Below are positions 34,801 through 47,219 of a stretch of 64,000 bases of DNA, piece by piece. Made by a program: the position numbers and the translations under genes. The notes beneath the pieces are model-generated. The model did not search any database, was not told the origin of the DNA, and worked only from the letters and a program-made list of their open reading frames with translations. Within the stretch, counting starts at the first letter, position 1, and every line of letters starts with the position of its first letter. The DNA is taken from assembly GCA_013368445.1 (NCBI GenBank), contig JAACJO010000004.1, positions 744,001-808,000 on the forward strand, written 5' to 3'. The DNA comes from Leucocoprinus leucothites (Eukaryota > Basidiomycota > Agaricomycetes > Agaricales > Agaricaceae).

Positions 34801-37800
34801 GGCCATTTTTTGACAGGCTGTGTCAGCGCCTGACTAGTCGCTCAACCTGAACGGAGAATGATATTTTAGACAAACCTCAGGTTTGTCTGAAAAGGGAGTG
34901 CGATTTGAGCGCTGGTTTGGCGGTTTCTATAAATTTACGGAGATCATGTATGTAACTAAACATAAGAACCCGACTCGATTTGTCGCGTGGTTCTCATGAT
35001 GTTCCCATGTCGCGGGACGGGAACAGATAGGAGCCAATGATTACATCGGACAGTGACTGCCGCCCAAAGTCTTCCAGCAGGGTATACACTTCAATCAAGA
35101 AAGCGGTGTCGGCGGCAAACATTTCCGGTCTTCTTTGCGAGCGCGGTCTTCCAGGAATCGAGCACTGGGGGCGCTTGCTGGTTCATTATATGAGGTGGCT
35201 GAGTTGATGAATTATTTTCAGGGTCAAGAGGGGTCGTTACCAGTTCGGAGGTCGTGGGTGTTTGTTTAATTCTTCGCGGGCTGATCAACGAAGCGGAAGA
35301 GATATCCTGTGTATGTTTATGAGGATAATGACATGTGCAGGGTATGCTCTGCAGCTAAAGGGCGTTGTGGGGTTCTGCTGTACAAATTCTGGGGTTCATT
35401 GAACTGCTTTAGCTCTCTTAGCCGAGTTCCGACCCCAAGCCCACCCTTCGCTGTGTCTTGAAGGGGCCTCGTGTTAAGCGAACATAGAGTTCAGCTTATC
35501 GCATTCACAGCGTAATACAAGTATATTTGAGTGTTACCGTACACATGACCTTATAGAAACTCGGCGGCAGTGTAGCCGACTCGGCGGTAATACTTCTAAC
35601 ATTGGTAGAGTCTACTGACACGATCGATCGTGGCCGACTGAATGAGGCGAAATTGAAACCGAAGACCCGAATGTAACAAAGAGTGGAGAATATTCAGGTA
35701 GGTGTCCCACAAGCGACGAACGGGAAAGGGACAAGTTACAAGGGCAGACGCCACGACAGGACTTAGTGAAAGCAGGTGGCAGACTAAGCTCCATAGCAGC
35801 ACATTCAATCATCCCGATCCATATCCTTGAACACGGAACTCTGGTTTCTATTCTGTCGTTCTGTTCTCAGTTCGGTCCTCTATGACGCCTCTGACATAAG
35901 TACGCTAAGCTCCCTTTGGGCGGCAATTAATTCCTAAGTAGATGCAGATATAGCTTACATACATAGTACATAGTGCCAAACCCATCCGTCCGTGTCCTGT
36001 ATCAGTGTATGTAAGAGAAGGATTTTGGGCGCCCTTTTCTATTGATGCTGTCGCATTCGACCAACTCGTCGATTCAATTGATGTTGGATTGGGTGATGTG
36101 CGAGAGTGATCGAGATCGTGCTGGGACCCCGAAAACCATGTGACAGAGCCAAATGTCGAACCGCCCCACATATTACCACAGTCAGGGTCCGTTAAGCTGT
36201 AACTTTTGCTCGGCCAATGGTTCAGAACGTGAAGGAAGGTCCTGGGCGACATTCGAGAAACTGCTTGTATGTCTTGCTTTATGGGCCTGTGCAGACGTGA
36301 CTTTTCTTTTGTTGGTGTGCTCCTCACTGCTACACTTGCTCTTTGGTTTTTTCTGGACAAATCTATGGTGGAGTCGATCCCTGATAATTCGCGACTGATA
36401 CGGCGCTCCCCGTCTCATCTGTGCTTTTTTTGTCCCGGACATTGATATGAGCGGCAAGCTAGTAGCCGCTCGCTTTATGATTCCGAAAAAGCTGGACTCT
36501 TTTCCTTCAGTACTCTGGGTCTGGGCACTGGAGGCCTCTCCGACATGGTGTCTTCATCAGTATATTCCTCAGAAAGTCCCGAAACCTGGGCCGAGAGGCG
36601 CCCTGTGCACAGTTTGATATGAAGATAATGATGCGCCATTGTCGATATCTTGCCTTGGGCTTCGGACATGCAACATTCCGCCCGCCCATCAGTCGGGCCT
36701 CATCTGTTCAACTTTCGAATTAACCTATGGAATGTCATCGTGGGTAGATTGATCGTTTCAAAAAGGTTAAGTGAAAGGTGTGTGAGATGGCAGACTTACC
36801 AGGGAAAGGGTCTAAACACCTCAGTTAGTAGTATAAGTGCCCTTGGACTCCATATATTTGTTTGCGCTGCCTCGTACTAATGCTCAAGAAGGTATCTTCG
36901 ACCATCGTATTTCCCAAATGCTCGGATAAAGGGTGACTGTTGAGGTGACCGTTTCAGCGAGATCGACCCGGTCCATGGGCACTTGGTCGCACAAATTAGT
37001 CTCGTTCCCTAGCAATGAAACGCATGAGAAACAAGGCCGCTGGATATGTATTAGCGCCAATGATCAATCTGAAATATTATCTTTCACCTGATGTTTGAGA
37101 GTCATCGAATAAGCTGTACTTAGTACGACTAGTGTGGCTTCGGGCCCCAGGGTTCAAAAGCTTGTGGTCCCTGAGGCTGACAAGATGACTCCTAAAAGTG
37201 TGAACTGACGGCAATCTTCGGAATTTATCCCAAAAGGTGAATATGTAGGTAATCCACTATCTCGGCCTTAGACACTCGGCTGGGTTGGGTTCAAAAACTG
37301 TCCACTTCAGCGAGATGAAAGTAATGACTGAGGTGGCTAAGAGCTTTACCTGCCAAACCTCCTCGCCCTGGCCATTCATTAGATTATTTGTTTCAGGAAA
37401 CACTAATATAAAATTTAGGCATCAGAGGGAAAATAGCGACACCTATGCAGCATGCGCCCGCATGGTGTCTTCCCCGCATCAAGTGAAAGCATTTACTCTC
37501 TGGGGAACAGACACGAGTGATTTGCCACCCCGAAACGTTGCAAGAACCCGGGAGATCGTACCCATTCGACTCCCCACCCATAAGCGACGTTTTTGAGAAT
37601 AGCCGTCCTGTCGGATTACAGTTTATATCTTCATATCCTGGGCTGTAGATCGTCAAGTTAGATCTCTGGCCTCAGTTACGAGCTGACAGTCATGTTCGCC
37701 GTGGGGTGTCAGTGCACCGGTAGCAGATAACTACCCTACACTGTTTCGGAGTAGCTGCCTTAGCCTGAAGAGAAGGCTGAAAGTAGTGTGAAGGAGACCG

Positions 37801-40706
37801 CATCTCGGAATCACAGATCATCAGAAAATTAGTAACATAAAAAGTACATTTGAGGTCTTCACCCTACAACGCTGCCTTGATCATTCAGTGATCTGAACTC
37901 TGCACCCTATGGGGGTAAATGCTCATAATCTGATGAGAAAAGAGTTGCGGGAGGGCATGCCTCCCTGTTTCCTGTCTTTCCAACTGAGGCCACGGAGCTT
38001 CGCTGTCAAAGAGCCAACAGAATTCATGGCCCGATTCAACTTCCCTTCTTTATGATTCCGGCCCATGTCGGTGCTCACGTACAGCGCCACAAACCTTAGC
38101 CTTTTTCCATCGAATCGGCTCGATTCACTGGAGATTGAACGCTCACGGTAGTGGGGCCACTGTTTGCCACATTTTCGGGGTACATATGTTCTTATGACGC
38201 GTCTTGAAACATAGATCGTATTAAGGAAGTCCCGCCTCCTGTACCTCGACTCGGCGATGTATTCACACCTTAGCGCAGGGCTGGCGCGGGGGTGGGGGTT
38301 CGGTGAAATTTCGTGCACTCAAAAGGTTCATCGCTGAGCCGCAGCAGATACTGGTCTGCATCCCGTCTGAAATAAGGCAAGTGAGATTCATGCTGAAAGT
38401 GTGGTGCTCCTTTCCCATACGGTGGTCTGACCATGGGTATTAGCATAACCGCGGTGCTCAGGACTGATTGTCAAGCAGGTCACCTCCCATGGACCCTCAA
38501 GGTAAATTAGATAACTCATCCAGACACGATGGCCAGCCATTGTCTGCTCCTTCTTGCCCCAAAGTATACAAATTCTGGACTAACATGGTTGGCAAAAGCC
38601 CATTAATTTTTTCAAGTCACGGGGATTTAACGGCTGGGCACGGTCGGATTGAAGCTGAAAGTGGTAAGTGCATGACTTGAGTATATTTGATTGCGAACGA
38701 CACTCGATTGCCTTCAGAGCTCAAATTCAAACCCAGCGAACCGCTTGTGCCGACTCGGTGCTGCTCAATAACATCCGCTTAGGGTCATACATACTTTATT
38801 CAATTCTCGAGAACACGCGGTGGCACCATGGAAAATGGGCGGTCTGGTGGACAATAGTTTACACTTTCCAGGGTTGTGGCGCGATGCGGGGACTCGCGGA
38901 AGCACGAAACCCTAAGCCTTATATGATGTTTACAGTTTATCCAGCCATTCATCTTCTGATCAACCGGGGGCATTGAATGGCGAGACTGATTAACCCAACT
39001 CTGAATTTCAAGTCACAGCTAAAATCATCAGTAGCACGCCACGACTCATCGTGACTAGAGGTGCCTACACCTAGAACGAGGTCAATACCTGTCATTTACA
39101 CAACTGAACTCCTCTTCGGAATATAGGAGCTTAGTCCGGGGCTATTGTCTCACACTCCCGACAATACGTTCCGTAAAAGCGCAACGCTATAATAGAGGCT
39201 GAAATAACCTTGTGTCTCATTCTGGTATGAGTGGCTCAAACTTCCGACTCTATGATTGAGCTTTGTGGGTCCCAAACATTTGAACTGTTTTGAGCCAATT
39301 GTTTTCCTTCCTGTCTCAAGGGAACATTGTCATACTCTGGGTACACCATGCGCTCGTGCTGTGGCCGAACCTCTTTTCTCGGAGTCGCCGCCGAGTCGGC
39401 GTCAAATCCGGTCTGCATACACATACGCCCACATCACATGAACAATTAGAAGCGCGCCAAACCGACACCTGGGAACATGATTCATCACGGCTCCTAAACT
39501 TTGGCGCCGTCTGTTTGGTGGGTAGTGATTAGTTAAGGATACGGTACTTCCATTTTCCCTGACTGCGTGCATGAAAAATGTAATGTGACTATTCTGCCAC
39601 TGCCGTCTTTCCTAGGATCAGAGCTTGCTTTCGATCGCTTCTAGGATAAAGGCCTGGGTACTTTCAAAAGTTCCAACAACTTCTCAAAGTCTATCCAATG
39701 GAGTCAAGACATTGTCTACTCATTTTTGGATCATAAAAATATTGACGCGCATGCACGGTGAATTAATTATCTTGGGAGACGAAAAGAGAATAGAAAATCA
39801 GAACAATGGTTTATCCCCCTCAGGAATCCCCACACTTTCGCGGGAACGTTCCCGATTTGAACTTTACCTTATAAACACCCGAAATTCCAATTACTTGAAT
39901 TCATCCACGCAGGTCCTGTGTTAGGATGAGGTCCACTCATATCCCCATTGAATCCTCGCACCATCTATTGACTCGTGGACATGATGTTCTGACTTCATAG
40001 GATTGGTATACTACTCGCCCTTCAATAACTCTATTAACTTTATATGGTTTGGTCTATTTGTCGCTAAGTGTGTGGCTTCAGTTCAAGCAGCGCCTGTTCC
40101 AGCGGTTGGCCGGAGCTGAAGTTGAGATTTCCTTCAAGGCTGGCTTGTGTTTGTGTCGATTCTATGGGCATATTGTGCCTCGGAAATCGTCCATCTTTCT
40201 GCTAGCATACAGTCGCTCCTAGTGTGAACAAGATTTAAGCAATTAAGCGTGGTAAACCTATATGGACTTGTCATCAGGAGTTTCGCAGTGAGATCGTGTT
40301 ATGTATACTGTATATCGATCAAGAAAGCATGGTATGTAGAACCATGAGGGCCGCTTGTTCACCATCTGAAGCAACTTCTGATTCAAAGCTTAGCTGGAAT
40401 TTCTCATACAACCACAAAGTAAAGATGGCTATTTCTAACACAAATATGCACGACGATCATGAAAAAAAAAATACAAGAAATGAGAGAAAATAGTACCCGT
40501 AGTTATTCGTGGCAAGTCGTAAAGAGTTTATAAATATATAAAAATCGTTCCATATCCTACTTAGTAGCAACAATGCAGCAAACAGGTACCGTCCAGAATG
40601 AAAAATAACACAATGTAGTGATTCATCGAGTCCATGCAGAGGTGATGCGTGAGAGACAATAACAGGCAACGAAGAGAACATGCTGAATCAGAAGGACGCA
40701 ATTCAT
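31823..40706. other. Large gene-poor region, 8.9 kb
   Basis: The longest stretch without a supported gene. Base composition is balanced, no long tandem arrays and no transposase or reverse-transcriptase motifs were seen in the open frames. Several minus-strand frames between 35.09 and 36.67 kb have protein-like composition (for example MSERPPVPRPRVLKEKSPAF at 36.5 kb and STFGSVTWFSGSQHDLDH at 36.1 kb) but do not join into a convincing gene. Variants of the palindromic motif GCCGAGTCGGC recur at 35.57, 38.25, 38.75 and 39.39 kb. A decayed gene or old mobile element is possible. Confidence 0.5.
35091..35306 (-). other. Possible orphan coding exon
   Basis: Open frame after an acceptor-like ACACAG on the minus strand, about 71 codons. 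It reads DISSASLISPRRIKQTPTTS onwards, passes QQAPPVLDSWKTALAKKTG and ends in a stop. The composition is that of a real disordered protein tail, not of a random frame. No upstream exon could be joined with confidence and no family is recognised. It could be the last exon of an unrecognised or decayed minus-strand gene whose earlier exons lie in 35.6-36.7 kb. Confidence 0.22.
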
Positions 40707-43700
40707 TTATGAATCACTGGAGCCGGAGTTCCGTTTATCTGGATTGGCAACGAATAAGTTTGGTCGCGGAACAAAGCCATAGTCCACTGAAACTCGACTC
40801 TTCTTCGGGGATCGTTCTTCACGTTGCCTGGTATTGGTCGGAAGGATTTGTTCTTGATCCTGTGACAGCCTGCGTTCATACATCCGTACGCGGGCAGTCA
40901 CAGAGGGTCCTGATACAGGACTATCAAGATTTGCAGAAGATGAGGATGGGGATGACGTCTCAGAGGTGCGCGTTCTATCCACAGGTGTAGTTGGACCGTC
41001 TGATGACTGTGAGTGTTTGTTCGTGAATTTCTGATCCGTGGATGGGGAGAAAAGGGATACAGGAGGTGCCGAGGTTGGTGAGCGAAGAGTTGGCGTTCCT
41101 GACAGATCGTTGGGGTACGGCGACCTTACGGATGAGGTGATGTCGCCAAAGTCGTCCTGCTTGCCACTGTCATGGCTTGTGGCTCGGGTATCAGTGCTAA
41201 CCCCACTACTGACGCTTCCCGTTGTTCTCTGGCTACGCATCCGTACACGTTGTACAACATCCATAGCCCCAGCCATCCTTTCGATGCGCTCTGTATCAGC
41301 AGTCCGCAGCGATGTCATAGAGTTTCCAAGGTCAGCTGCGTATATGTTGGATTTGGACGCCGGAGATTGTTCATCGACTGAAGGTTGGGTAGGACTTTCG
41401 TTGATAGGATCGAGAGGCGGTGGTGGATTTGGATCACGGAACTCCGATATTGCTGAAGAGCGGAATGCTGAACCGCGGTCTAGAAAACTGGTTCGATAGA
41501 ACTTTGACCACCATGAATCGCTTCTCCGGATATTCGCCGATGTAACGCTCGCGGGGATGATGGTTGAGGGAATGGATGTAGGGGATCCAGGAGCATCAAC
41601 GAATGACTTGGTCATGAACTTAGGTGGAGGGGATTCATTCGTTACTTGCAACGTGGTGTTTGATGTCATTGTTTCCGCTGGGGTTCCGCTGGAACTAAGC
41701 AGAGACGAGGAGATGGTATGGTCGTTCGAAGTCGAGGGAAGGCTGGATTTGGAGGTGTGTTCAGAAAGTGGACTTAATGGATGTCCGCTCGCTAATACAG
41801 GAGGGACCGTGCGTATGGTGGAGAGGGGAGGGGGGTATCGCGAAACTGCATTAACGGCCGATGTGGGCTCATACTCGTCCGTGTCATGAATGTTAACTTT
41901 TTCATCGACAGGATCGGCAAAGGGATCGAGGAAACTGTAGCTACTTGTACTGAGATAGCTTGTTTCTCGCCTGTTGTGGGGGCGACCGCTTGCTTCTAAG
42001 CCAGGAGTCCCTGGCTCTTGACCGTGCACTAGAGATGTACCATCAGAGAAAGGATCGGTTTTCTCTTGGCGGTGACCGCCGCTCCCGCGACTATAGGTAC
42101 TCGGCTCACGACTCCTGAAACGAGCACCAAGAATACTTCTCAACGAGAATGAGCTTCCCGTAGTTCCATCTCGCCGCCTAGCGTTGTACCATTCCCCAAA
42201 ATCCCTCGTGTCTTCGTCTGCCAACATGTCCCGGCGCTGATAAGCATTCCGCGTGTTGCGCAACTTCGCCGCAGCGGTTATTGTTCCTGCGATTCCAAAA
42301 GCCGTGCCCAGCAGCCCGTTCCCCCATCTACTAGCACTCGTAGCACCATTTCCAGAATACATGGTGGCAACTGGAATAGTTGGTCCAGCGTGCAAGCTAC
42401 TGTTTCCTCCGTCTTCATCATCTCCAATGAGCAAGAAGGATCCTTCGCGCTCCCTCCTCTGCTGCCTACGCTTATAGAGGACAACAACAATAACTGCAGC
42501 GACAGCGCCAAGAACTCCTAGGGTTACACCCACGGCAATACCGACTGCGGGCTTTGTTTTGTGCTCGCCGTCGCCGGGAGAAATTGTGGCTGTAGGATCG
42601 GCAATTGCACCTGACGATGTGGGGGTTCCAGGATGGTGGCTTCCCGTTCCTGCTGGTGCTCCCGTTGGTGCTCCGGTTTCTCCTGGAAGCGTTTGAGTGG
42701 GAGTGGTAGTCGGCGGAGGGGGTGTATAAGAGGGGAGGTAAGCGTTGTTGGAGGGATCAAAGATTTGTAAATTTGCAGGTGCTGGCCCAGAGTTCAAGTA
42801 ACCTAGCTTTCAAGTAAGTACAGATCGAATCAGAAAGTTCCACAGCAATTCTCACCGAAGCCAAAAATGACCAGCCCATTTGAGCAAACGGCAAAGTGAT
42901 CACGGCGGGGCCCTATCTGCGATAATTGTTCAACGGGAGTCCAGACTGCGGGACTTCGTGATGTATCGAGGATCCATCCATCATCCATGTTATTCTGTAG
43001 GCTAGCGTCGCTGCCACCTTGAATGAGTATTTTCCCTTGTCCGATTGCAGTTGCGGCGAACGCTCTTCGTGGTGCTGGGAGAGAGCTATTATCGACTTGT
43101 AGTTGCGACCATGCAAGTGTTTCCTTTGAGGTGTCTAAAACCCACGCGCTTGAGAATGGGATTAAAGAACCTTCAGAGGCACCACCAAACGCAATTAGTC
43201 TTCCCTCCACGGACATGATTGAAGTGTGACCGTAGAGTGCTGGGGGTCCGTTCTCAGCCGGTAGCTGGGAGAAGGCGAGGTTTTGAGGATTAAAGGCATA
43301 ATGGTCAGAAAACCCAATTTCAGAGCCATCCGCCTTTTGTCCTCCAATGATATACACGACACCGGATGGCGCTGTAGCAGAAGAGTGGTATACCCTCCGT
43401 ACCGGTTCTCCACCCCAGGATGCAGCCTGATTGTGCCAAACAGGCTGCGAAATATCTGACAGGTCTAGGAGAGTGGCTGAATCGGCTCCGTTCACAGTGG
43501 GAGGCTCAGAGTTAGGTCCAGGTTCTCCTCCAAAGAGTAAAGCACCGGAAGTGTTGAATGCGGAAAGCGTATGCCAAGCTAAGACAGGCCCTTGAGAGGC
43601 CGACGACCTACTGGAGCTGCTCAACAGCTGCCATGGTGGGTTCGTCGCCTCAAAAGCCTGGGAAAGAGGAAGGTACAGAAGGTCATCGTTATTTGGAGCG

Positions 43701-43956
43701 GAGGTATATGAGTACGAGTTGAATGGGTCGGTCTTCCCTCCATAGACAAATAGCGCATCATTGATTACAACGGTTGCCTGCGCCCATCTGCCAATATTGA
43801 CATTTATTCGGTTTAGTTTAGACGCACTCGGACCTAGCGCACTAACGCTCACCGTGCTTCTGGAGTCAATGCGGCTGCGAATATACCAGAAAAGAGAAAA
43901 ACAAGGAGTAGGCTTGGTAAGGGTCTTTTGAACTGTCGGGAATGACGCAAGTTCAT
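40707..43956 (-). CDS. Kelch beta-propeller membrane protein with long cytoplasmic tail
   Basis: Type I membrane protein. Exons: 43956-43853, 43787-42856, 42802-40707; the sum is 3132 nt, 1043 aa. Residues 1-29 form a signal peptide (LPSLLLVFLFSGIFAAA). Residues about 35-347 are a Kelch/galactose-oxidase-like propeller with repeated blades such as DALFVYGGKTDP, VVYIIGGQKADG, RLIAFGGASEGS, KILIQGGSDAS and GLVIFGFG. A Pro/Thr/Gly-rich stalk follows. One TM helix at about 431-455 (AVGIAVGVTLGVLGAVAAVI) ends in the stop-transfer YKRRQQRRER. The tail of nearly 590 residues is Ser/Thr/Pro-rich with many basic-Ser sites and no enzymatic domain that I recognise. The start was set by the signal-peptide exon: its phase-2 end fits the acceptor before WAQATVVIND. 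The layout is that of a receptor or wall sensor; the ligand is unknown. No copper-ligand set of a true galactose oxidase was identified. Confidence 0.85.
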
Positions 43957-46900
43957 CTATGTTATACGTTCGAGAGTGGATAGATATCGTTTAGATCGAT
44001 AGTGTCGTTGTTGGTAGGAGACAAGTTTTCATGGGGTATGTTCTCGTTAGTAGTCGTGGATTTCGTGGACAATGGAGTGTGCTCGGTGGAGTAGATTACA
44101 CTGGCTTCAGTAAGTACTGCAGTGGAAACGCGCAGTGGGAGTCTTCATCACAGCCACCAAAGGCACCCCACTCAACATTGCCTTATCTGGAATGTGATTG
44201 ACACTTGGCTAAAATTAGGCCTCGCCCCTTTTGAGCGCTTACACAGGCGAAAATCAGTCTAAGTGTGTTGCGGATGGCGACTGGAAATTCAGGGAGTGTC
44301 CTCCCAATAGACCAGCATAACATTGTTCCGGAGTGATTAGCAGTATAAATCATTCCTAATATCTTGCGGCAGGCTGCTTTAAACTTGCCACCTAAATCGC
44401 CGTCAAGCGAAAATCAGGGTTGGGACTCATTGCTGCAGAGGTTGAGAGATATATAGACCGATCTCTGAGGGGGACTACCATATATACAGAGTCTATCTAC
44501 TTCATAGGCTCTTATACTTCAATCCACGACCGGGTCGTCAATGTAGCCTTGAATATATTGATAGCGGAGCGCCGGACGGCGCGAGGACGCGGGTCGAGGT
44601 GAGGCCGTTAAAAGTGGCCCTACTGGTGGATCTCTAATCACTGAAACGTCGAAGGTGTGTCAGTAGTTGTGTCTCAACATAAAGATGGAAGGACCCATCC
44701 ATAGAAGGATAAATGGGTACGACAGGGTCTTGCAAGTCGGACGATTTCTCTAGGACATGTCAGATGAGCCAGGTGTTTGAAGGAGTCTGTCATGATATTA
44801 GAACCCAAAGAACCTTGCAGATCCATTGTCGAGCGAGTGTGATCCACTCTACAAAGTGGGAAGATCTCGATGAATTCTGATGCCTAAATTTTTCTGGATT
44901 GCAGGTGTATTCTCAACCTCAGGTGCGCTGAGAGCCCGGATAGCCCGGCGCTGCCTGCCAAACATCAATTGTTGGGTACCTCAGAAGACGACCGTCAGGT
45001 TTGCAAAACCCTGGTACGGTTTTACAATTGATGACAAGGATTCATGGGATTGTCTGTGGCTCCAAGATTGACTTGCTGCTTTGAGCCATGGAGCCTGGGC
45101 CAATACTCTGGGACGGTTAAACCTCCTTATTCCCTGAGTTTGAATCTCGTGTTAGATCTACGCCTTTTTGTAGAAAGGACAAAGGCTCAACTTGGCATCT
45201 AATACTCGAGTCAATTGATAGGTGATAGCCTGTGCCAGGTGAGACGAAACGAGTCAAGATGTAAGTGGTATCATCCCGGTTGGGGCCTCTTTAATTGTCA
45301 GAAAGTGCTCGTAAATCCTATAATCGAGGTCGCAAAGGTTCAACGACCGACGCTTTGTTCTGCATCTAGTAGGCGGGGACCGCTCGGATTGTCTCCGAGT
45401 GCAAGCGCCCAGCTAAGACCTATCAGCGGTCAGATGCTCATACAGCTGTTATAAAAATAGATTACCATATACATCGGTCTGTGAAATCGGCGATGTTTCA
45501 TGTCTTTGGTAACCTTCACAACTACTCAAGCACACGAACGTTAGTCCGCGACAGAATTTGTACAAGGGCCCTATCAGCTAGGTAGTTTGAGATTAAACAT
45601 GCGGAACGTCACCACAATTGGACTGGTCACCACAATTGGACTGGACACCACGGGATCGGTGTCTGGTCTATGACAGCGACTCATGGTTGAGACTGTCGAC
45701 CTCTCAGAGTCCACATATGCATATCTGACAGTTGTTTGAGACGTTGGCCGAGAGATAACCCGGAAATGAGTTCATATATTTTGAGAAGCCTGCCAAGGGG
45801 GTGGAGATCACGGGGACAGGAAGACATACCCCATAACGTACACTTCATAATTTTGGATTCACGAGTTTGATGATTGCTCATCGTGCTGCAAGAGAGCCGA
45901 AAAGAGATCTGTTCCCCGTAAAGTCGAGGGATCGAGCAGCTACGCCATCCCTTGTTGAGAACTGGTGATAAGACAACAGGGCATCTGAGGAAAAGTTTTC
46001 CAGGAAATGAAGCCCGAGGCCTGAGATATGGCTGGGGTTGTCTAGCACCCTGAGAGACCAGTAGTCCCCAGCTTCTTCAGTGGCAGCCAGCGACAAAGAA
46101 GGACAATAGCAAAGGCCCAGAATTTGTTCATTATGAAAGACGATATGAATTCACGTTGTATACACGCAGTCAGGCTTTTAGTCTTCTGAATAGAAAGTCC
46201 CTCTCGGGCATCGATGGCTTAGTTATAGAGTATATGTCTGTTTAGAAAAGTCGAAGGTTCGGATGTGTGCGTGATGGTGTAGTAGAACGCCAGGGAACAC
46301 CTGGTAGGAGCGGATTGAGGAAATGATGGCTGCGATCTCTGTCAGCGCGTGGGATTTTTACGGAACAGAACAAGTTGCAATCACTCTGGAGTCTGGACAT
46401 GTTGCTTCCGATTTGGTTTGTTATATATCGGTCTCCCCCGCCGTATGTCCCACACCTCTGTTTAAGTTAGTCTGTATGTAGGTAGCCCCGCACCGAATGC
46501 AACTGGTACAAAGACAAGGCAATTTGATTGACCCTCCAACCAAAGAGTTAGCATCTTAACCCAAGGACCCAACGCAATCACGAAGAGAACTCGCGAACTC
46601 AAGCATTCTTTGGACTTCCAACATTCCTGGTATTGCTTCGCATGCCCGATGATGTTATCTTGCTTCCCATCATTGCCTCAAAAAAACCTTGACCTACCTC
46701 GTTCGAATTGATCATACCAGATAAGCCGAAGCTATTGCTGGCGGGCCTAGTTGCCGAATGACCACATTATTTTCCAGAATGATTCTCCGGTAGGAAGAGC
46801 ACTGTCCACTCGGATTGGAACAGATTGTTCATCGACCATGCCTGTTAACGAGATACAGGAGTCCTCCTGATCAGTCGCCCTGTTTTGGCTTGAGTTTCTA

Positions 46901-47219
46901 CTAAGCCCGACGGAGCGCCACCCGCTTTCGGGGCATCCTCGAGGGCTTGTCCTGTCACAACGTGGACCACATGAGGTGTGCGATGACGGGATATTAGCGA
47001 AATGAAATTGATCATCCTTCTGTTTACCAGGTTAGCTCAAACTTAGAATATTGAAGGCTTGCGTTCTATTGTTGGAAACATGCTGGATCGACCGTGGACC
47101 TGTCCAAGGGAAAAAGATATAAAGAGATGGATAGCGAGGCTTAGTCCTCCCTGAGCCTTTCCCCTCGGGCTTGTGCAGTACAGAAGATCCTTCTCAGTGA
47201 GAACCCGACGGCCGACAGT
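43957..47219. other. Spacer between divergent genes, 3.3 kb
   Basis: Region upstream of both the Kelch gene and the DnaJ gene. It contains an exact 18-bp tandem duplication at 45608-45643. A minus-strand frame at 45878-46096 (GDYWSLRVLDNPSHISG...) has protein-like composition, but no start or splice context was found. No gene supported. Confidence 0.45.
45608..45643. repeat. 18-bp tandem direct repeat, two copies
   Basis: GTCACCACAATTGGACTG occurs twice in a row, followed by a degenerate start of a third unit (GACACCA). Non-coding; no function proposed. Confidence 0.9.

Noticed and set aside
35905..36669. Minus-strand gene assembled from several open frames
   Set aside because: Frames overlap in conflicting phases and no consistent donor-acceptor set joins them; kept only as a hint in the gene-poor region.
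45100..45170. B-box-like GAGTTTGAATCTC
   Set aside because: No A box 30-60 bases upstream and no clover-leaf pairing seen.
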